A DNA stretch of 64,000 bases from Novosphingobium sp. G106 (GCF_019075875.1 NZ_JAHOOZ010000001.1:2790001-2854000), one strand, 5' to 3'. Numbered from the stretch's first letter, positions 18,302-27,860 are shown. The notes: a model not told the origin generated them from the sequence alone. Made by a program: numbers and translations.

Positions 18302-19281
18302 ACCGGCGCTGCGGGGTCTACCATTGGATCGGCCAGCGGATCGTCGGGCGCCGGCTTGGCGCCGGGCTCGGTCCCGGCCTCGCCGCCGGGCTCGATACTG
18401 CGCGACTTGAGCGCGGCAATCTCGCCCGCCCGGTTCTGGAGATAGTTCGCCCGGAAGGTCGCATAGGGATCGATGGCGTCGCGGAGCATGACCTTGAGGT
18501 CGTCGTCGCTACGCTCGCGCTGGTCCACGCCGTCGAGACCGAGCGTCACGATCTGGTAGTCCTCGCGATCGAACGGCTTGCCCACCACCATCGGCGGCAG
18601 GAGGTTTTCGGAAGAACCGATCAGGTCACGAAAGGTGTTTGGCCCCAGGATCGGCACATAGACGTAGGGGCCCGGTTTCACGCCGTAGTAGCCCAGCGTA
18701 TCGCCGAAGCTGTTCTCATGATGCGCCAGGCGGAACGGCTTGCGCTTGGCGACGTCGAACAGCCCGCCGATGCCCAGCGTGGAGTTGACCAGGAAGCGGC
18801 CGAGCGTCCGGATTGCCCGGTCGGGCCGGAGTTGCAGCAGGTCGTTGACGAAGACCAGCGGCTCGCCAATGTTCGACAATGCGTTGTGCACGCCGTCCCG
18901 CGCCGGTTTGGGCACCGCATGGCGATAGACCATGGCCGCGGGGCGGATCAGGATCTTGTCGACGAACTGCGAGAAATCGTAGCTGACGCGATTGAAGCCT
19001 TCTAGCGGATCGTGTGCCAGCCCCGCCTGATCGAGATCGAGGTCGAAATCGTCGACCGAACCCGGCGAAGCCGCAACCGGCGCCTCGGCTGGTACGGGCG
19101 GTGCCTCTTGCATTTCGACCGGCGAAGCGGCGGGGTCGGGCAGGACTTCGACTTCAGGTTCCGGCTCGTGCGCCAGGACAGCAGGCGCCGAACTGGCCGG
19201 CGGCTGTGGTGCCTGAGCCGGCACTGCGACCGCTGGCGTTGCCGCCGCCAGACTGGCCGCGATGAGATGTGCGCCAAGCAT
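18274..19281 (-). CDS. mlaA: MlaA/VacJ-family phospholipid transport protein
   Basis: A 335-residue VacJ-domain protein (about residues 90-280: DPLEGFNRVSYDFSQFVDK, then NSTLGIGGLFDVA and ENSFGDTLGYYGVKPGPYV). MlaA works at the outer membrane to remove mislocalised phospholipid. An N-terminal signal-like stretch is followed by an acidic Pro/Ala-rich linker. No Cys occurs near the N-terminus, so unlike E. coli MlaA it is probably not a lipoprotein. It starts 5 bp after hpnK, in the hpnI-J-K operon, and may act with HpnN and the MlaC-like HpnM in lipid traffic. The C-terminal tail is Pro/Ala-rich. Confidence 0.88.
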   Translation of the reverse strand: MLGAHLIAASLAAATPAVAVPAQAPQPPASSAPAVLAHEPEPEVEVLPDPAASPVEMQEAPPVPAEAPVAASPGSVDDFDLDLDQAGLAHDPLEGFNRVSYDFSQFVDKILIRPAAMVYRHAVPKPARDGVHNALSNIGEPLVFVNDLLQLRPDRAIRTLGRFLVNSTLGIGGLFDVAKRKPFRLAHHENSFGDTLGYYGVKPGPYVYVPILGPNTFRDLIGSSENLLPPMVVGKPFDREDYQIVTLGLDGVDQRERSDDDLKVMLRDAIDPYATFRANYLQNRAGEIAALKSRSIEPGGEAGTEPGAKPAPDDPLADPMVDPAAPVQAPAPSGP

Positions 19282-19286
19282 GCCGG

Positions 19287-20099
19287 CTAGCTCGCGCGAA
19301 AGGGAAAGTCGCCGAAGCAGCCGTGTCTTGCTACGCTCGACGCCAAGGCGGCGCGAACCGCCGGATCGAGCAGCGCGGCAAGCTCGTCACGGTACCGATA
19401 GCCGGCAGCGCTGCCTGGATAGGAATCGGCGCTCGCCGCGTGGCAATAGAGCTCGGTCAGGCCATCGGGCAGCGAGACCAGCGCCTGCTCCATCCGGGCC
19501 GCATCGAAAGCGCCGCTCCAGCGCAGGCCGCGCACCTCGTCGTTGACCAGCAGCCCCGCCCGGCGCAGCCGCCCCGCCAGCAGCCGCGCCCACCAGCGCA
19601 GTGCCCAGAGCGTGGCGCGCTCGTGCGGCACCCGCACCGCGCGCATCCCGTAACGCGGCCCGATGGCCATGATGGCCGAGGCAATCATAGGGTGAAGGTG
19701 GAAATGCTTGTGCGCATTGACGTGGTCCAGGCGCAGTCCCGTCTCGGCAAAGGCGGCGAACTGGGCCTCGACCTCGGCCTGCATCTGCGCACGCGCGGCA
19801 GGCGAGCAAGCGATGGCGAGAGCGGTCCGCAGCATGGAGTCACGGAAGCGTCCGTCGGAGCCGACCAGCGCGGGAATGCGTTCAGGCGGCAGCACCGGCC
19901 TGCCGTCCGCGAGCACGATATGCAGACCGACGCCCAGCCCCGGCAGCCGCCGCGCGCGCTCCACCGCATCGGTGCAGGCCTCGCCGCCGACCATCAGGCT
20001 GGCAGCCGTGACGATGCCTTCGCTGCAGCCGCGCTCGACCGCCTCGTTGACCGCCACGGCCGCGCCGAAGTCGTCGACGGTCACGATGAGGCCGCGCAT
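19287..20099 (-). CDS. hpnK: Hopanoid deacetylase HpnK (YdjC family)
   Basis: A 270-residue YdjC/ChbG-like carbohydrate deacetylase. Metal ligands are visible in VTVDDFG (Asp) and NAHKHFHLHP (His). In Burkholderia the homologue deacetylates N-acetylglucosaminyl-bacteriohopanetetrol made by HpnI, before HpnJ rearranges the sugar. It lies in the operon hpnI-hpnJ-hpnK-mlaA, 28 bp after hpnJ. The start ATG at 20099 leads straight into the first strand. Confidence 0.9.
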   Translation of the reverse strand: MRGLIVTVDDFGAAVAVNEAVERGCSEGIVTAASLMVGGEACTDAVERARRLPGLGVGLHIVLADGRPVLPPERIPALVGSDGRFRDSMLRTALAIACSPAARAQMQAEVEAQFAAFAETGLRLDHVNAHKHFHLHPMIASAIMAIGPRYGMRAVRVPHERATLWALRWWARLLAGRLRRAGLLVNDEVRGLRWSGAFDAARMEQALVSLPDGLTELYCHAASADSYPGSAAGYRYRDELAALLDPAVRAALASSVARHGCFGDFPFRAS

Positions 20100-20127
20100 C
20101 GGCTATCCAGTCCGGTCCAAGCCCGCG

Positions 20128-21576
20128 TCAGGCCGCTTCCTTTCGGCGGCGCAGGAAATCGAAGAATTCCACGCCTTCGCGCAGCCGGCGCTTCATCATG
20201 TCCCAGTCTCGTACCATCTCGCTGACGATCGCGCCGATCTTGCGGGGGCGGAAGTAGAAGCGCTTGTAGAACTCCTCGACCTTGTCGAAGATCACCGGTG
20301 CCGGCAGATGCGGATAGCTGAGCTGGGCGATCTGGTTGCCGCCGTCGTCGAGCAGATGATCGGTGCCGTCGAACCAGCCGTTCTCGGTCGCCTGCTTGAA
20401 CAGGAAAGTGCCGGGATAGGGCGCGGCGAGGCTCACCTGGATGGTGTGCGGGTTGATTTCCTTGGCATAGTTGATCGTCTCCTCGATCGTCTCCAGCGTC
20501 TCGCCGGGAAGGCCGAGGATGAAGGTGCCATGGATGACGATGCCGAGCTCGTGGCAGTCCTTGGTGAACTGCCGCGCGACGTCGGTGCGCAGGCCCTTCT
20601 TGATATTGTGCAGGATCTTCTGGTTGCCGCTCTCATAGCCGACCAGCAGCAGACGCAGGCCATTGGCCTTGAGCACTTCCAGCGTCTTGCGGGGCACGTT
20701 GGCCTTGGCATTGCAGCTCCAGGAGACCGGGAAGCCAGGCTTGCCGAAACCGAGCTGGCCAAGCGCGATAGCCAGTTCCTCGACCCGGTCGTGATTGTCG
20801 GTCAGCGTATCATCGTCGAAGAAGATCTCCTTGGTCTGGGGGATCTCCTTGAGGATGTACTGCACTTCCTCGATCACCTTGGGCACCGAGCGGAAGCGAT
20901 AGGTGTGGCCGGCGATCGTCTGCGGCCAGAGGCAGAAGGTGCAGCGGCTCTTGCAGCCGCGGCCCGTGTAGAAGCTGACGTAGGGATGGCGCAGGTAGCC
21001 GCCGAAATACTTCTCGATCTTGAGGTCGCGCTTGTAGACGGGCGCGACCATCGGCAGCGCGTCCATGTCCTCGATCACCGCCCGGTCGCGGTTGCGCACG
21101 AAGCTGCCGTCGGCGTCGCGCCAGGTGATCCCGTCCACCTCACGCAGCGGTCTGCCCTGCGCGATCTCGAGGATCGTGTAGTCGTATTCCTCACGCGCGA
21201 CGAAATCGACATGCGGCGTCGCGGCGAGGCTCTTGTCGGGCTCTACGGCGACCTTGGCGCCGACGAAGCCGATCATGATGTTCGGGTTGCGCTTCTTGAT
21301 CAGCGCCGCCGTGCGGATGTCCTGACCGAAGCTGGGGGTCGAGGTATGGAGGATGACGAGGTCGCGCTCGTCGAATTCGTGGGCGATTTCCTCCCATGAC
21401 TGGTCGTGCGCGGGCGCGTCGATCAGCTTCGAGCCTTCGACCATGGCCGCCGGCTGGGCGAGCCATGTGGGATACCAGAAACTGCGCACCTCGCGCTTCA
21501 TCTGGTAGCGGGCCCCCGCGCCGCCGTCGTAGCCGTCGAAGGATGGGGCTTGCAGGAAAAGCGTACGCTTCATCAT
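20128..21576 (-). CDS. hpnJ: Hopanoid radical SAM protein HpnJ
   Basis: A 482-residue B12-binding-type radical SAM enzyme. The [4Fe-4S] motif CKSRCTFC (CxxxCxxC) lies near residue 210, preceded by a Rossmann-like N-terminal domain. HpnJ converts the glucosamine head group of bacteriohopanetetrol into the cyclitol ether. The start is one of two adjacent ATGs at 21576/21573, with AAAGAGA upstream; the open frame extends further to 21636 but that part overlaps the end of hpnI. The length is usual for the family. Confidence 0.92.
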   Translation of the reverse strand: MMKRTLFLQAPSFDGYDGGAGARYQMKREVRSFWYPTWLAQPAAMVEGSKLIDAPAHDQSWEEIAHEFDERDLVILHTSTPSFGQDIRTAALIKKRNPNIMIGFVGAKVAVEPDKSLAATPHVDFVAREEYDYTILEIAQGRPLREVDGITWRDADGSFVRNRDRAVIEDMDALPMVAPVYKRDLKIEKYFGGYLRHPYVSFYTGRGCKSRCTFCLWPQTIAGHTYRFRSVPKVIEEVQYILKEIPQTKEIFFDDDTLTDNHDRVEELAIALGQLGFGKPGFPVSWSCNAKANVPRKTLEVLKANGLRLLLVGYESGNQKILHNIKKGLRTDVARQFTKDCHELGIVIHGTFILGLPGETLETIEETINYAKEINPHTIQVSLAAPYPGTFLFKQATENGWFDGTDHLLDDGGNQIAQLSYPHLPAPVIFDKVEEFYKRFYFRPRKIGAIVSEMVRDWDMMKRRLREGVEFFDFLRRRKEAA

Positions 21577-21584
21577 TGTCTCTT

Positions 21585-22721
21585 TCAGACGGCAATTCGC
21601 CCGTCGCGGCGGATAGTAAGGGGGCTGCCACGCCAATCAATCTTCCGTGCGACGAAACTACCGGCGAAAGCCAGGAATTCAACGCATTCGATCAGAGGCA
21701 AGAGCAGATAGGGCGCGGAAGCGCGGTCGGCATGGCGATCGACTACGGCGGCGAGCGCAAAGCGAATCGCCACGCTGGCCAGGACAAGCGGCAGACCGAG
21801 GGTTGGCGAAATCGCCGCGGCGAGCAGCGCCAGCGGCAACGGATATGTGACGATCGAGCCGAGATGGCGCCACGGCGCGACACCGCGAATCGTTGCCGAC
21901 CAGCGCAGCTTCTGCCGCCACAGCGCGCCGAAGCTCGTTTCGGTACAGCCATGGGTCAGAAGCACCGGCGCGATTACGACGCGCTGACCGATCTCTGCCA
22001 CGGCTTCGCCCATCGCATAGTCGTCGGCGAGCACGTCGGCGAAGCGCTCGAAACCGCCGATCGCGCGCAGGGTCTCGCGCGTGAAGGCAATTGTCGAACC
22101 CATGCAAGGCCGGGCCATGCCCGCCACATAACCCAGGACGACACCCGGCAGCGCGACATAGCTGATCCCCCCCGCCGACAGCAGCGACCACAGGCCGGTA
22201 TCGCCGCGCCCGCGATAGGCACAAGTGACGGCACCGACCCCGGGCTCCGCCAAAGCAGCGGTCACCGCGCGAAGGTATTCTGGCGAGGCTGCCATGTCGC
22301 TGTCGCTGAGCACGAGCACCTCGTGACGCGCGGCCGCCAGCATGTTGGCCAGGTTGGCGATCTTTCGGTTTGCGAAGGTCCGGTCCGACCCGGCAACGAC
22401 GGTGATATCCCGCCCGGGATGATCGCCCTGAAGTCGATAGGCCACCGCCATCGCGGCATCCGACCTGTCCGCCACACCGCAGACCATCTGAATGGAGCCG
22501 AGGTAATCCTGCTCGAGAAAGCTATCGAGGTTCGCATCGAGCCGCGGTTCGGCTCCGTAGAGCGGCTTCAGCAGAGTGACACCGACCATGTCGCCGGCCA
22601 GCGCCGGCTGAGCGGCGAAGAACCGTGATAACGCGATGATAGCGGCGATCTGGAACAGGCATCCCGCTGCGGCAAGCGCGGCAAGAAACAAGCCGGCCCA
22701 AAAGAATGCGCTCGAAACCAT
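21585..22721 (-). CDS. hpnI: Hopanoid glycosyltransferase HpnI
   Basis: A 378-residue membrane-bound GT2 enzyme of the ceramide glucosyltransferase type. It has an N-terminal helix, a GT-A domain with VLSDSDMAAS (DxD-like) and the late QKLRW motif (QxxRW class), and C-terminal helices. HpnI adds N-acetylglucosamine to bacteriohopanetetrol. It is the first gene of the leftward operon; its start is 86 bp from the divergent hpnA start, so the two promoters must share that gap. Confidence 0.92.
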   Translation of the reverse strand: MVSSAFFWAGLFLAALAAAGCLFQIAAIIALSRFFAAQPALAGDMVGVTLLKPLYGAEPRLDANLDSFLEQDYLGSIQMVCGVADRSDAAMAVAYRLQGDHPGRDITVVAGSDRTFANRKIANLANMLAAARHEVLVLSDSDMAASPEYLRAVTAALAEPGVGAVTCAYRGRGDTGLWSLLSAGGISYVALPGVVLGYVAGMARPCMGSTIAFTRETLRAIGGFERFADVLADDYAMGEAVAEIGQRVVIAPVLLTHGCTETSFGALWRQKLRWSATIRGVAPWRHLGSIVTYPLPLALLAAAISPTLGLPLVLASVAIRFALAAVVDRHADRASAPYLLLPLIECVEFLAFAGSFVARKIDWRGSPLTIRRDGRIAV

Positions 22722-22807
22722 CGAAGATGATCTTAGGCGGCAATCGGGGCGCCGTCATGCCGGGATTTGCGTGACGAGGCCGCAGGTAGCAGCTAGATGG
22801 CCCCTGC

Positions 22808-23799
22808 GTGGAGCAGGACATCACTTTGGTGACCGGGGTGGCGGGCTTTGTCGGCTCCGCTGTCCGCGCGCGCTCGCTGCGAGCGGTCGCCGCATCCGCG
22901 GTGTCGCCCGCCGATCCAGCCCTGCCGCGAATCTTGCCGACTTTCCCGGGGAGATCGTCGAGGCTGACCTGCGCGACGCACAAGCCCTGCCGGCGATATT
23001 CGGCGGTGTGCGCGAACTGTTCCATGTTGCGGCGGACTACCGGCTGTGGGCCCGCGATCCCGAGGAGATCGTGCGCAACAATCTGTCCATGACCGGCAAT
23101 GTCATGACTGCCGCCCACGACGCCGGGGTAGCGCGCATCGTCTACACCAGCAGCGTGGCGACCCTGCTTCCCGATCCGAACGGCCCCGCCGATGAGACGC
23201 GGGCAGCGCGACCCGATCAGGCGACCGGCGTCTACAAGCGCAGCAAGGTCGCGGCGGAAAGGCTGGTCGAGGAGATGATCGCCCGTGATGGCCTACCCGC
23301 TGTGATCGTCAATCCCTCGACCCCGATCGGACCGCGCGACGTCAGGCCGACGCCGACCGGGCGAATCGTCGTCGAGGCTGCGAGCGGCCGTATGCCGGCC
23401 TTCGTCGACAGCGGACTGAACCTGGTCCATGTCGACGATGTTGCTTTTGGCCATGTGCTTGCAGCCGAGAAAGGTCGAATCGGCGAGCGCTACATCCTCG
23501 GCGGGCAGGACGCGGCGCTGGCGGAAATGCTGGCCGCGATAGCCAACCTCTGCGGGCGAAAACCACCGACCCTGCAACTGCCGCGCGCGCCGCTCTTTCC
23601 GCTCGCCTGGCTGGCCGAGCGCTGGGCGGACGCCAGCGGCCGCGAACCGTTCCTGACGCTCGATTCGCTCCGCATGGCCAAGCACCACATGTTCTATTCC
23701 TCAGCCAAGGCCGAACGCGAGCTCGGCTACAAGGCCCGTCCCTATGGCGAAGCTCTGGCCGAGGCGCTCGACTGGTTCCGCAGCCGGGGGGATGATCCG
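22808..23799 (+). pseudogene. hpnA: hpnA, NAD-dependent epimerase-like hopanoid protein, frameshifted
   Basis: The product is recognisable as HpnA, an extended SDR of about 330 residues. The N-terminal NAD motif LVTGVAGFVGSAV is read from the GTG at 22808. All that follows (RALAASGRRIRG..., LFHVAADYRLWARDPEEI, the catalytic YKRSK) is read in another frame from about 22867. Restoring one G at 22865 would give the family sequence V-A-R-A-L-A. So either one base is lost here in the genome or the sequence has an error. At its end the frame runs without a stop into hpnB. If the site is real, the NAD-binding domain is broken. HpnA's exact role is unknown. Confidence 0.85.
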
Positions 23800-24933
23800 G
23801 TGATCGCCATCAGCCTCGCCGCCGCCACGCTGGTCATCTGGCTGCTCCTGCTCGCTTCGGGCTTCTGGCTTTGCGGTGATCGTGACGATCGCATGGCCTG
23901 CGCCGATCCCGCCGAATGGCCCGAGGTGGTCGCCGTTGTTCCGGCGCGCAACGAAGCGGACGTCATTGCCCGCTCGCTCGCCAGCCTCGCAGCGCAGGAC
24001 TATCCGGGCCCCTTCCGCATCGTCCTCGTCGACGACAACAGCACCGACGCGACGGGACGGATCGCCCGCGGGCTGGCCTCGAACCGGATCGCGGTGCTCG
24101 ACGGCGCCGCGCTGGCAGCGGGCTGGACCGGCAAGCTCTGGGCGCTGTCGCAGGGCATCGCCGCCGCCGGCCGCCCGCGCTACCTCTGGCTGACCGATGC
24201 CGACATCGAGCATGCGCCTGATACTCTGCGCCGCCTTGCCGCCATCGCCGAGGCCGACGGCAAGCGGCTGGTCTCGTTCATGGCCCGGCTGCATTGCGAG
24301 ACTGGGCCCGAACGAGCGCTCGTGCCGGCCTTCATCTACTTCTTCAAGATGGTCTACCCGTTCAACTGGATCAACCGGCGGGGGCCAATGGCGGGTGCCG
24401 CGGGGGGCTGCGTGCTGGTTAGGCGCGATGCGCTGGAAGCGGCCGGCGGCGTGGCGGCGATGCGCGGGGCGCTGATCGACGATTGCACGCTGGGCGCGCT
24501 GATCAAGCAGCAGGGACCGATCTGGCTGGGCCTCACCAACCGCTCGCGCTCCATCCGGCCCTATCGCAGCGCTGGCGAGATCGCGGCGATGATCGCTCGC
24601 TCGGCCTATGCGCAGCTGCGCTATTCGCGGCTGCTGCTGGCAGTAACCATCTTGGGGCTGGCCCTGGTCTATGCGCTCGCGCCGGTGCTGGCCCTCGCCG
24701 TCCATGGGACTGCGCGGGGCCTGGCGATCGCCGCGACCCTGTTGATGATTCTCTCCTACCAGCCTGTGCTGCGTTTCTATGGTCGATCACCCCTGTGGGG
24801 CCTGGCGCTGCCGCTCGTGGCGGGGTTCTATGCCTGGTGCACGTTGCTTTCGGCCTGGCAACATCGTCAGGGGAAAGGCGGCATGTGGAAGGGACGCGCC
24901 CAGGCGCCGATTCGGGCTGGGTCGAGTCGATGA
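23800..24933 (+). CDS. hpnB: Hopanoid-associated glycosyltransferase HpnB
   Basis: A 377-residue GT2-family membrane protein: N-terminal helix (IAISLAAATLVIWLLLLASG), GT-A domain with VDDNSTDATGRIARG and TDADIEHA (DxD), the late NWINRRGPMAG segment, and C-terminal helices. The start is inferred at the GTG at 23800, where family members begin. As given, the frame is continuous with hpnA upstream, so the sequence predicts a HpnA-HpnB fusion. Removing one G from the run at 23786-23791 would place an hpnA stop at TGA overlapping this GTG (GTGA), like the other junctions in this operon. Function in hopanoid synthesis is not settled. Confidence 0.87.
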   Translation: MIAISLAAATLVIWLLLLASGFWLCGDRDDRMACADPAEWPEVVAVVPARNEADVIARSLASLAAQDYPGPFRIVLVDDNSTDATGRIARGLASNRIAVLDGAALAAGWTGKLWALSQGIAAAGRPRYLWLTDADIEHAPDTLRRLAAIAEADGKRLVSFMARLHCETGPERALVPAFIYFFKMVYPFNWINRRGPMAGAAGGCVLVRRDALEAAGGVAAMRGALIDDCTLGALIKQQGPIWLGLTNRSRSIRPYRSAGEIAAMIARSAYAQLRYSRLLLAVTILGLALVYALAPVLALAVHGTARGLAIAATLLMILSYQPVLRFYGRSPLWGLALPLVAGFYAWCTLLSAWQHRQGKGGMWKGRAQAPIRAGSSR

Positions 24934-25760
24934 GCGATCTGTCTTCCGGCAAAGGCCACCGCGACGAGAACTTTCCGGTCGCCTCGTTCCTGCTCAAGCC
25001 CGAGCACCGAGCCCCGATCATGGCATTCTACCGCTTCGCGCGCGCGGCCGACGACATCGCCGACCACGCCGAGGCTCTCGAAACGGAGAAGCTGCGCCTG
25101 CTCGGCGAGATGCGCGCCGGGCTGGCCGGCAATGGCGCGCCCGAGGCCATGGCGCTCGCCAAGGTCGCGCACGAACGGCAGCTCGATCTCGTCCATGCGC
25201 ATGAGCTGCTCGATGCTTTCACCCAGGACGTGATGCAGCGGCGCTATGCCGACTGGGACGCGCTTATCGCCTATTGCCGGCTGTCGGCCGTGCCTGTCGG
25301 CCGCTTCGTTCTCGATGTCCATGGCGAGGATCGCAGCACTTGGCCGCTGTCCGATGCGCTCTGCGCGGCGCTGCAGGTGATCAACCACCTGCAAGACTGC
25401 GGCGAGGACTATCGAGACATCGACCGGGTCTATGTGCCGCTCGATGCGCTGGCGGAGGCCGGCATCGGCGTCGAGGCACTTGGCGAGAGCCGCGCCTCCC
25501 CGGCCCTGCGCCAGGTGATCGCGCAGCTCGCGGGCCGGACACAGGGATTGCTTGCCCAGAGCGCCCCTTTCGCCTCCGCGGTAGGCGATCGCCGGCTCTC
25601 GGCGGAGGTGGCGGTGATCCAGGCCCAGGCCGAAGACCTGGCACGCTTGCTTACGCGCCGTGATCCCTTGAGCGAGCCCGTCCACCACTCTAAGCTTCGC
25701 ATGGGAAGCGTCGCAATCCAGGCATTGCTGCGCCATTGGTTTGCTGGGGACCGAGCGTGA
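24930..25760 (+). CDS. hpnC: Hydroxysqualene synthase HpnC
   Basis: A 276-residue trans-isoprenyl diphosphate synthase fold protein. The two Asp-rich motifs are ADDIADHAE (about residue 40) and INHLQDCGEDYRD (about residue 155). In the HpnC/D/E pathway HpnD makes presqualene diphosphate from two farnesyl diphosphates, HpnC converts it to hydroxysqualene, and HpnE reduces that to squalene. The ATG at 24930 overlaps the hpnB stop as ATGA, and the stop overlaps hpnD as GTGA, so translation of the three genes is coupled. Confidence 0.93.
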   Translation: MSDLSSGKGHRDENFPVASFLLKPEHRAPIMAFYRFARAADDIADHAEALETEKLRLLGEMRAGLAGNGAPEAMALAKVAHERQLDLVHAHELLDAFTQDVMQRRYADWDALIAYCRLSAVPVGRFVLDVHGEDRSTWPLSDALCAALQVINHLQDCGEDYRDIDRVYVPLDALAEAGIGVEALGESRASPALRQVIAQLAGRTQGLLAQSAPFASAVGDRRLSAEVAVIQAQAEDLARLLTRRDPLSEPVHHSKLRMGSVAIQALLRHWFAGDRA

Positions 25761-26599
25761 GCGCGACAATCACGGCGAGCGAGCTTCGGGCACGGGTCTC
25801 GGGCAGCTCTTTCTATGCCGGCATGCGCATCCTGCCAAAGGCCGAACGCGAGGCGATGTTCGCGATCTACGGCTTCTGCCGGTTGGTCGACGACATCGCC
25901 GACGACGAGACCGGGGAACCGGTGGCGATTCGCCAAACGCAGCTCGACCAGTGGCGGCGCGACATCGACGGGCTCTACGCGGGCGACGATCCCGGCCAGG
26001 CCGCGTTCCTGGCCGAAGCGGTGCGCCATTTTCATCTCGACCGCGCCGATTTCCTGGCGGTGATCGACGGTATGCAAATGGATCTCGACCGCGACATCCG
26101 CTGGCCGGACTTCGCCGAGCTCGATCTCTATTGCGATCGTGTCGCCTCCGCCGTCGGGCGCTTGTCGGTGCGGGTGTTCGGCATGGATCGCGAGCCTGGC
26201 CTCGCGCTGGCCCATCATTTGGGCAGGGCCCTGCAATTCACCAACATCCTGCGTGATATCGATGAGGACGCCGGCATCGGCCGGGTCTATCTTCCCGGTC
26301 AGGCGCTCGCAGCCGCAGGTATCGTTCCGACGACGCCCGCTGCCTTGGTGGCCGAGCCGGAGCTCGACGCCGCGGCACGCTGGCTTGCCGCCAGAGCCGA
26401 AGTTCATTTCTCCGAAGCCGGCGCCATCCTCGCCGAGCGGCCCAGGGGCCACCTCATCGCGCCGCGGCTCATGGAAGTGGCCTATTCTCGGCTGCTCGAC
26501 CGGATGACGCGCCAGGGCTGGCGAGCGCCGCGCAAGCGGGTGCGCGTCTCCAAGCTCGCACTGCTGTTCTCGATCCTGCGCTTCAGCTTGCTGCCTTGA
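25757..26599 (+). CDS. hpnD: Presqualene diphosphate synthase HpnD
   Basis: A 280-residue squalene/phytoene synthase-family enzyme that condenses two farnesyl diphosphates to presqualene diphosphate. The motifs are VDDIADDE (first Asp-rich region, about residue 45) and LGRALQFTNILRDIDEDAG (second, with DIDED), plus the YCDRVASAVGRL segment. The GTG at 25757 overlaps the hpnC stop (GTGA), and the stop overlaps hpnE (TTGA). It is paralogous to the adjacent hpnC. Confidence 0.94.
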   Translation: MSATITASELRARVSGSSFYAGMRILPKAEREAMFAIYGFCRLVDDIADDETGEPVAIRQTQLDQWRRDIDGLYAGDDPGQAAFLAEAVRHFHLDRADFLAVIDGMQMDLDRDIRWPDFAELDLYCDRVASAVGRLSVRVFGMDREPGLALAHHLGRALQFTNILRDIDEDAGIGRVYLPGQALAAAGIVPTTPAALVAEPELDAAARWLAARAEVHFSEAGAILAERPRGHLIAPRLMEVAYSRLLDRMTRQGWRAPRKRVRVSKLALLFSILRFSLLP

Positions 26600-27852
26600 A
26601 CCTCGCCCATGCAATCGTCGCCGGCGCGGGTCTCGCCGGGCTTTCGGCTGCTGTCGTCCTCGCAGAGGCCGGCGTAGCCGTTTCGCTGAGCGACAGCGCG
26701 GCGCAGGCGGGTGGCCGCTGCCGATCCTACCACGATCCGGCGCTGGGCCTGACGATCGACAACGGCAATCACCTCGTGCTCTCGGGCAATGCCGCCGTGA
26801 CCGCCTATCGCGATCAGATCGGCGCGAGCACGCCCTTGGCCGGCCCCGATCACGCCGATTTCGCCTTCGCCGACCTTGCTAGCGGCGCGCGCTGGACCGT
26901 CCGGATCAACGACGGCAGCCTGCCGTGGTGGGTACTTTCCCGGCAGCACCGCGTGCCGGGCACGCGCCTGGCCGACTACATTCCGCTCGCCCGCCTGCTG
27001 CGCGGACGCGACGAACCGATCGGCGAGGTGGTCGAACCGAGCGGAGCGTTGTGGGACCGGCTGCTTGCGCCCGTGCTGCTTGCCGCGCTCAACACGCCGC
27101 CGGCCGAAGCATCGGCCGCGCTGGCCGCCCGTGTGCTGCGCGAGACACTGGGACGCGGCGGGCTTGCCACGCGGCCGCGCATTGCCGAGCCGACATTGGC
27201 GGCTGCTTTCATCGATCCGGCGCTGGCCTGGCTCGAAGCACGCGGCACCCGGCTGGCCGCGGGGCGCAGGCTGAGGGCACTGGAGTTCTCGGGCGATGCG
27301 GTTTCCGCTCTGGTCTGGGCCGACGGCCGCGAGGAAGTGGCGGCAGATGAGGCCGTTATCCTCGCCGTACCCTCTTGGGTAGCGCTTGAACTGGTGCCGG
27401 GTCTCGACGCGCCCGTGGAACATCGCGCCATCGTCAACGCCCACTTCGCCTTTGCCGCGACGCCGGACATGCCCCAAATGCTGGGCCTGATCGGCGGCAC
27501 CGCCGAATGGGTCTTCGCTCATCAGGACAGGGTCTCGGTGACGATCAGCGCCGCCGATGCGCTCGTCCAGCAGGACCGGGAGGAATTGGCGAAAATCCTG
27601 TGGCGCGATGTGCAGCATGCGCTCGGCGTCACTGCCCCCCTGCCGGCCTGGCAGATCGTCAAGGAAAAGCGCGCGACATTCGCGGCCACGCCGGCGCAAG
27701 ACAGGTTGCGGCCCGGCGCGCGAACGCGCTGGCGCAACCTTTTCCTGGCCGGTGACTGGGTCCAGACGGGACTTCCCGCAACGATCGAGGGTGCCCTGCG
27801 CTCTGGCCACACTGCTGCGCGCTTGGCCTTGGGCCGACCCTTGCTCTATTAG
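26596..27852 (+). CDS. hpnE: Hydroxysqualene dehydroxylase HpnE
   Basis: A 418-residue FAD-dependent amine oxidase/phytoene desaturase-like protein that reduces hydroxysqualene to squalene. The dinucleotide motif GAGLAGLSAAVVLAEAG is at the N-terminus, followed by GGRCRSY; the C-terminal FAD segment LFLAGDWVQTGLPATIEGA is diagnostic. It starts with a TTG at 26596 that overlaps the hpnD stop, which fits the coupled operon; the usual MxxAxIVGAGLAG begins right there. shc follows 8 bp downstream. Confidence 0.92.
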   Translation: MNLAHAIVAGAGLAGLSAAVVLAEAGVAVSLSDSAAQAGGRCRSYHDPALGLTIDNGNHLVLSGNAAVTAYRDQIGASTPLAGPDHADFAFADLASGARWTVRINDGSLPWWVLSRQHRVPGTRLADYIPLARLLRGRDEPIGEVVEPSGALWDRLLAPVLLAALNTPPAEASAALAARVLRETLGRGGLATRPRIAEPTLAAAFIDPALAWLEARGTRLAAGRRLRALEFSGDAVSALVWADGREEVAADEAVILAVPSWVALELVPGLDAPVEHRAIVNAHFAFAATPDMPQMLGLIGGTAEWVFAHQDRVSVTISAADALVQQDREELAKILWRDVQHALGVTAPLPAWQIVKEKRATFAATPAQDRLRPGARTRWRNLFLAGDWVQTGLPATIEGALRSGHTAARLALGRPLLY

Positions 27853-27860
27853 CCGCCACC

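Noticed and set aside
19708..21399. 563-residue ORF on the plus strand over hpnJ and hpnK
   Set aside because: A shadow frame; hpnJ and hpnK have definite radical SAM and YdjC motifs.
22636..24933. One continuous 765-residue ORF spanning hpnA and hpnB from 22636
   Set aside because: Its first about 75 residues are not the HpnA N-terminus; the real one is in another frame from the GTG at 22808. I treat the region as frameshifted hpnA plus hpnB.
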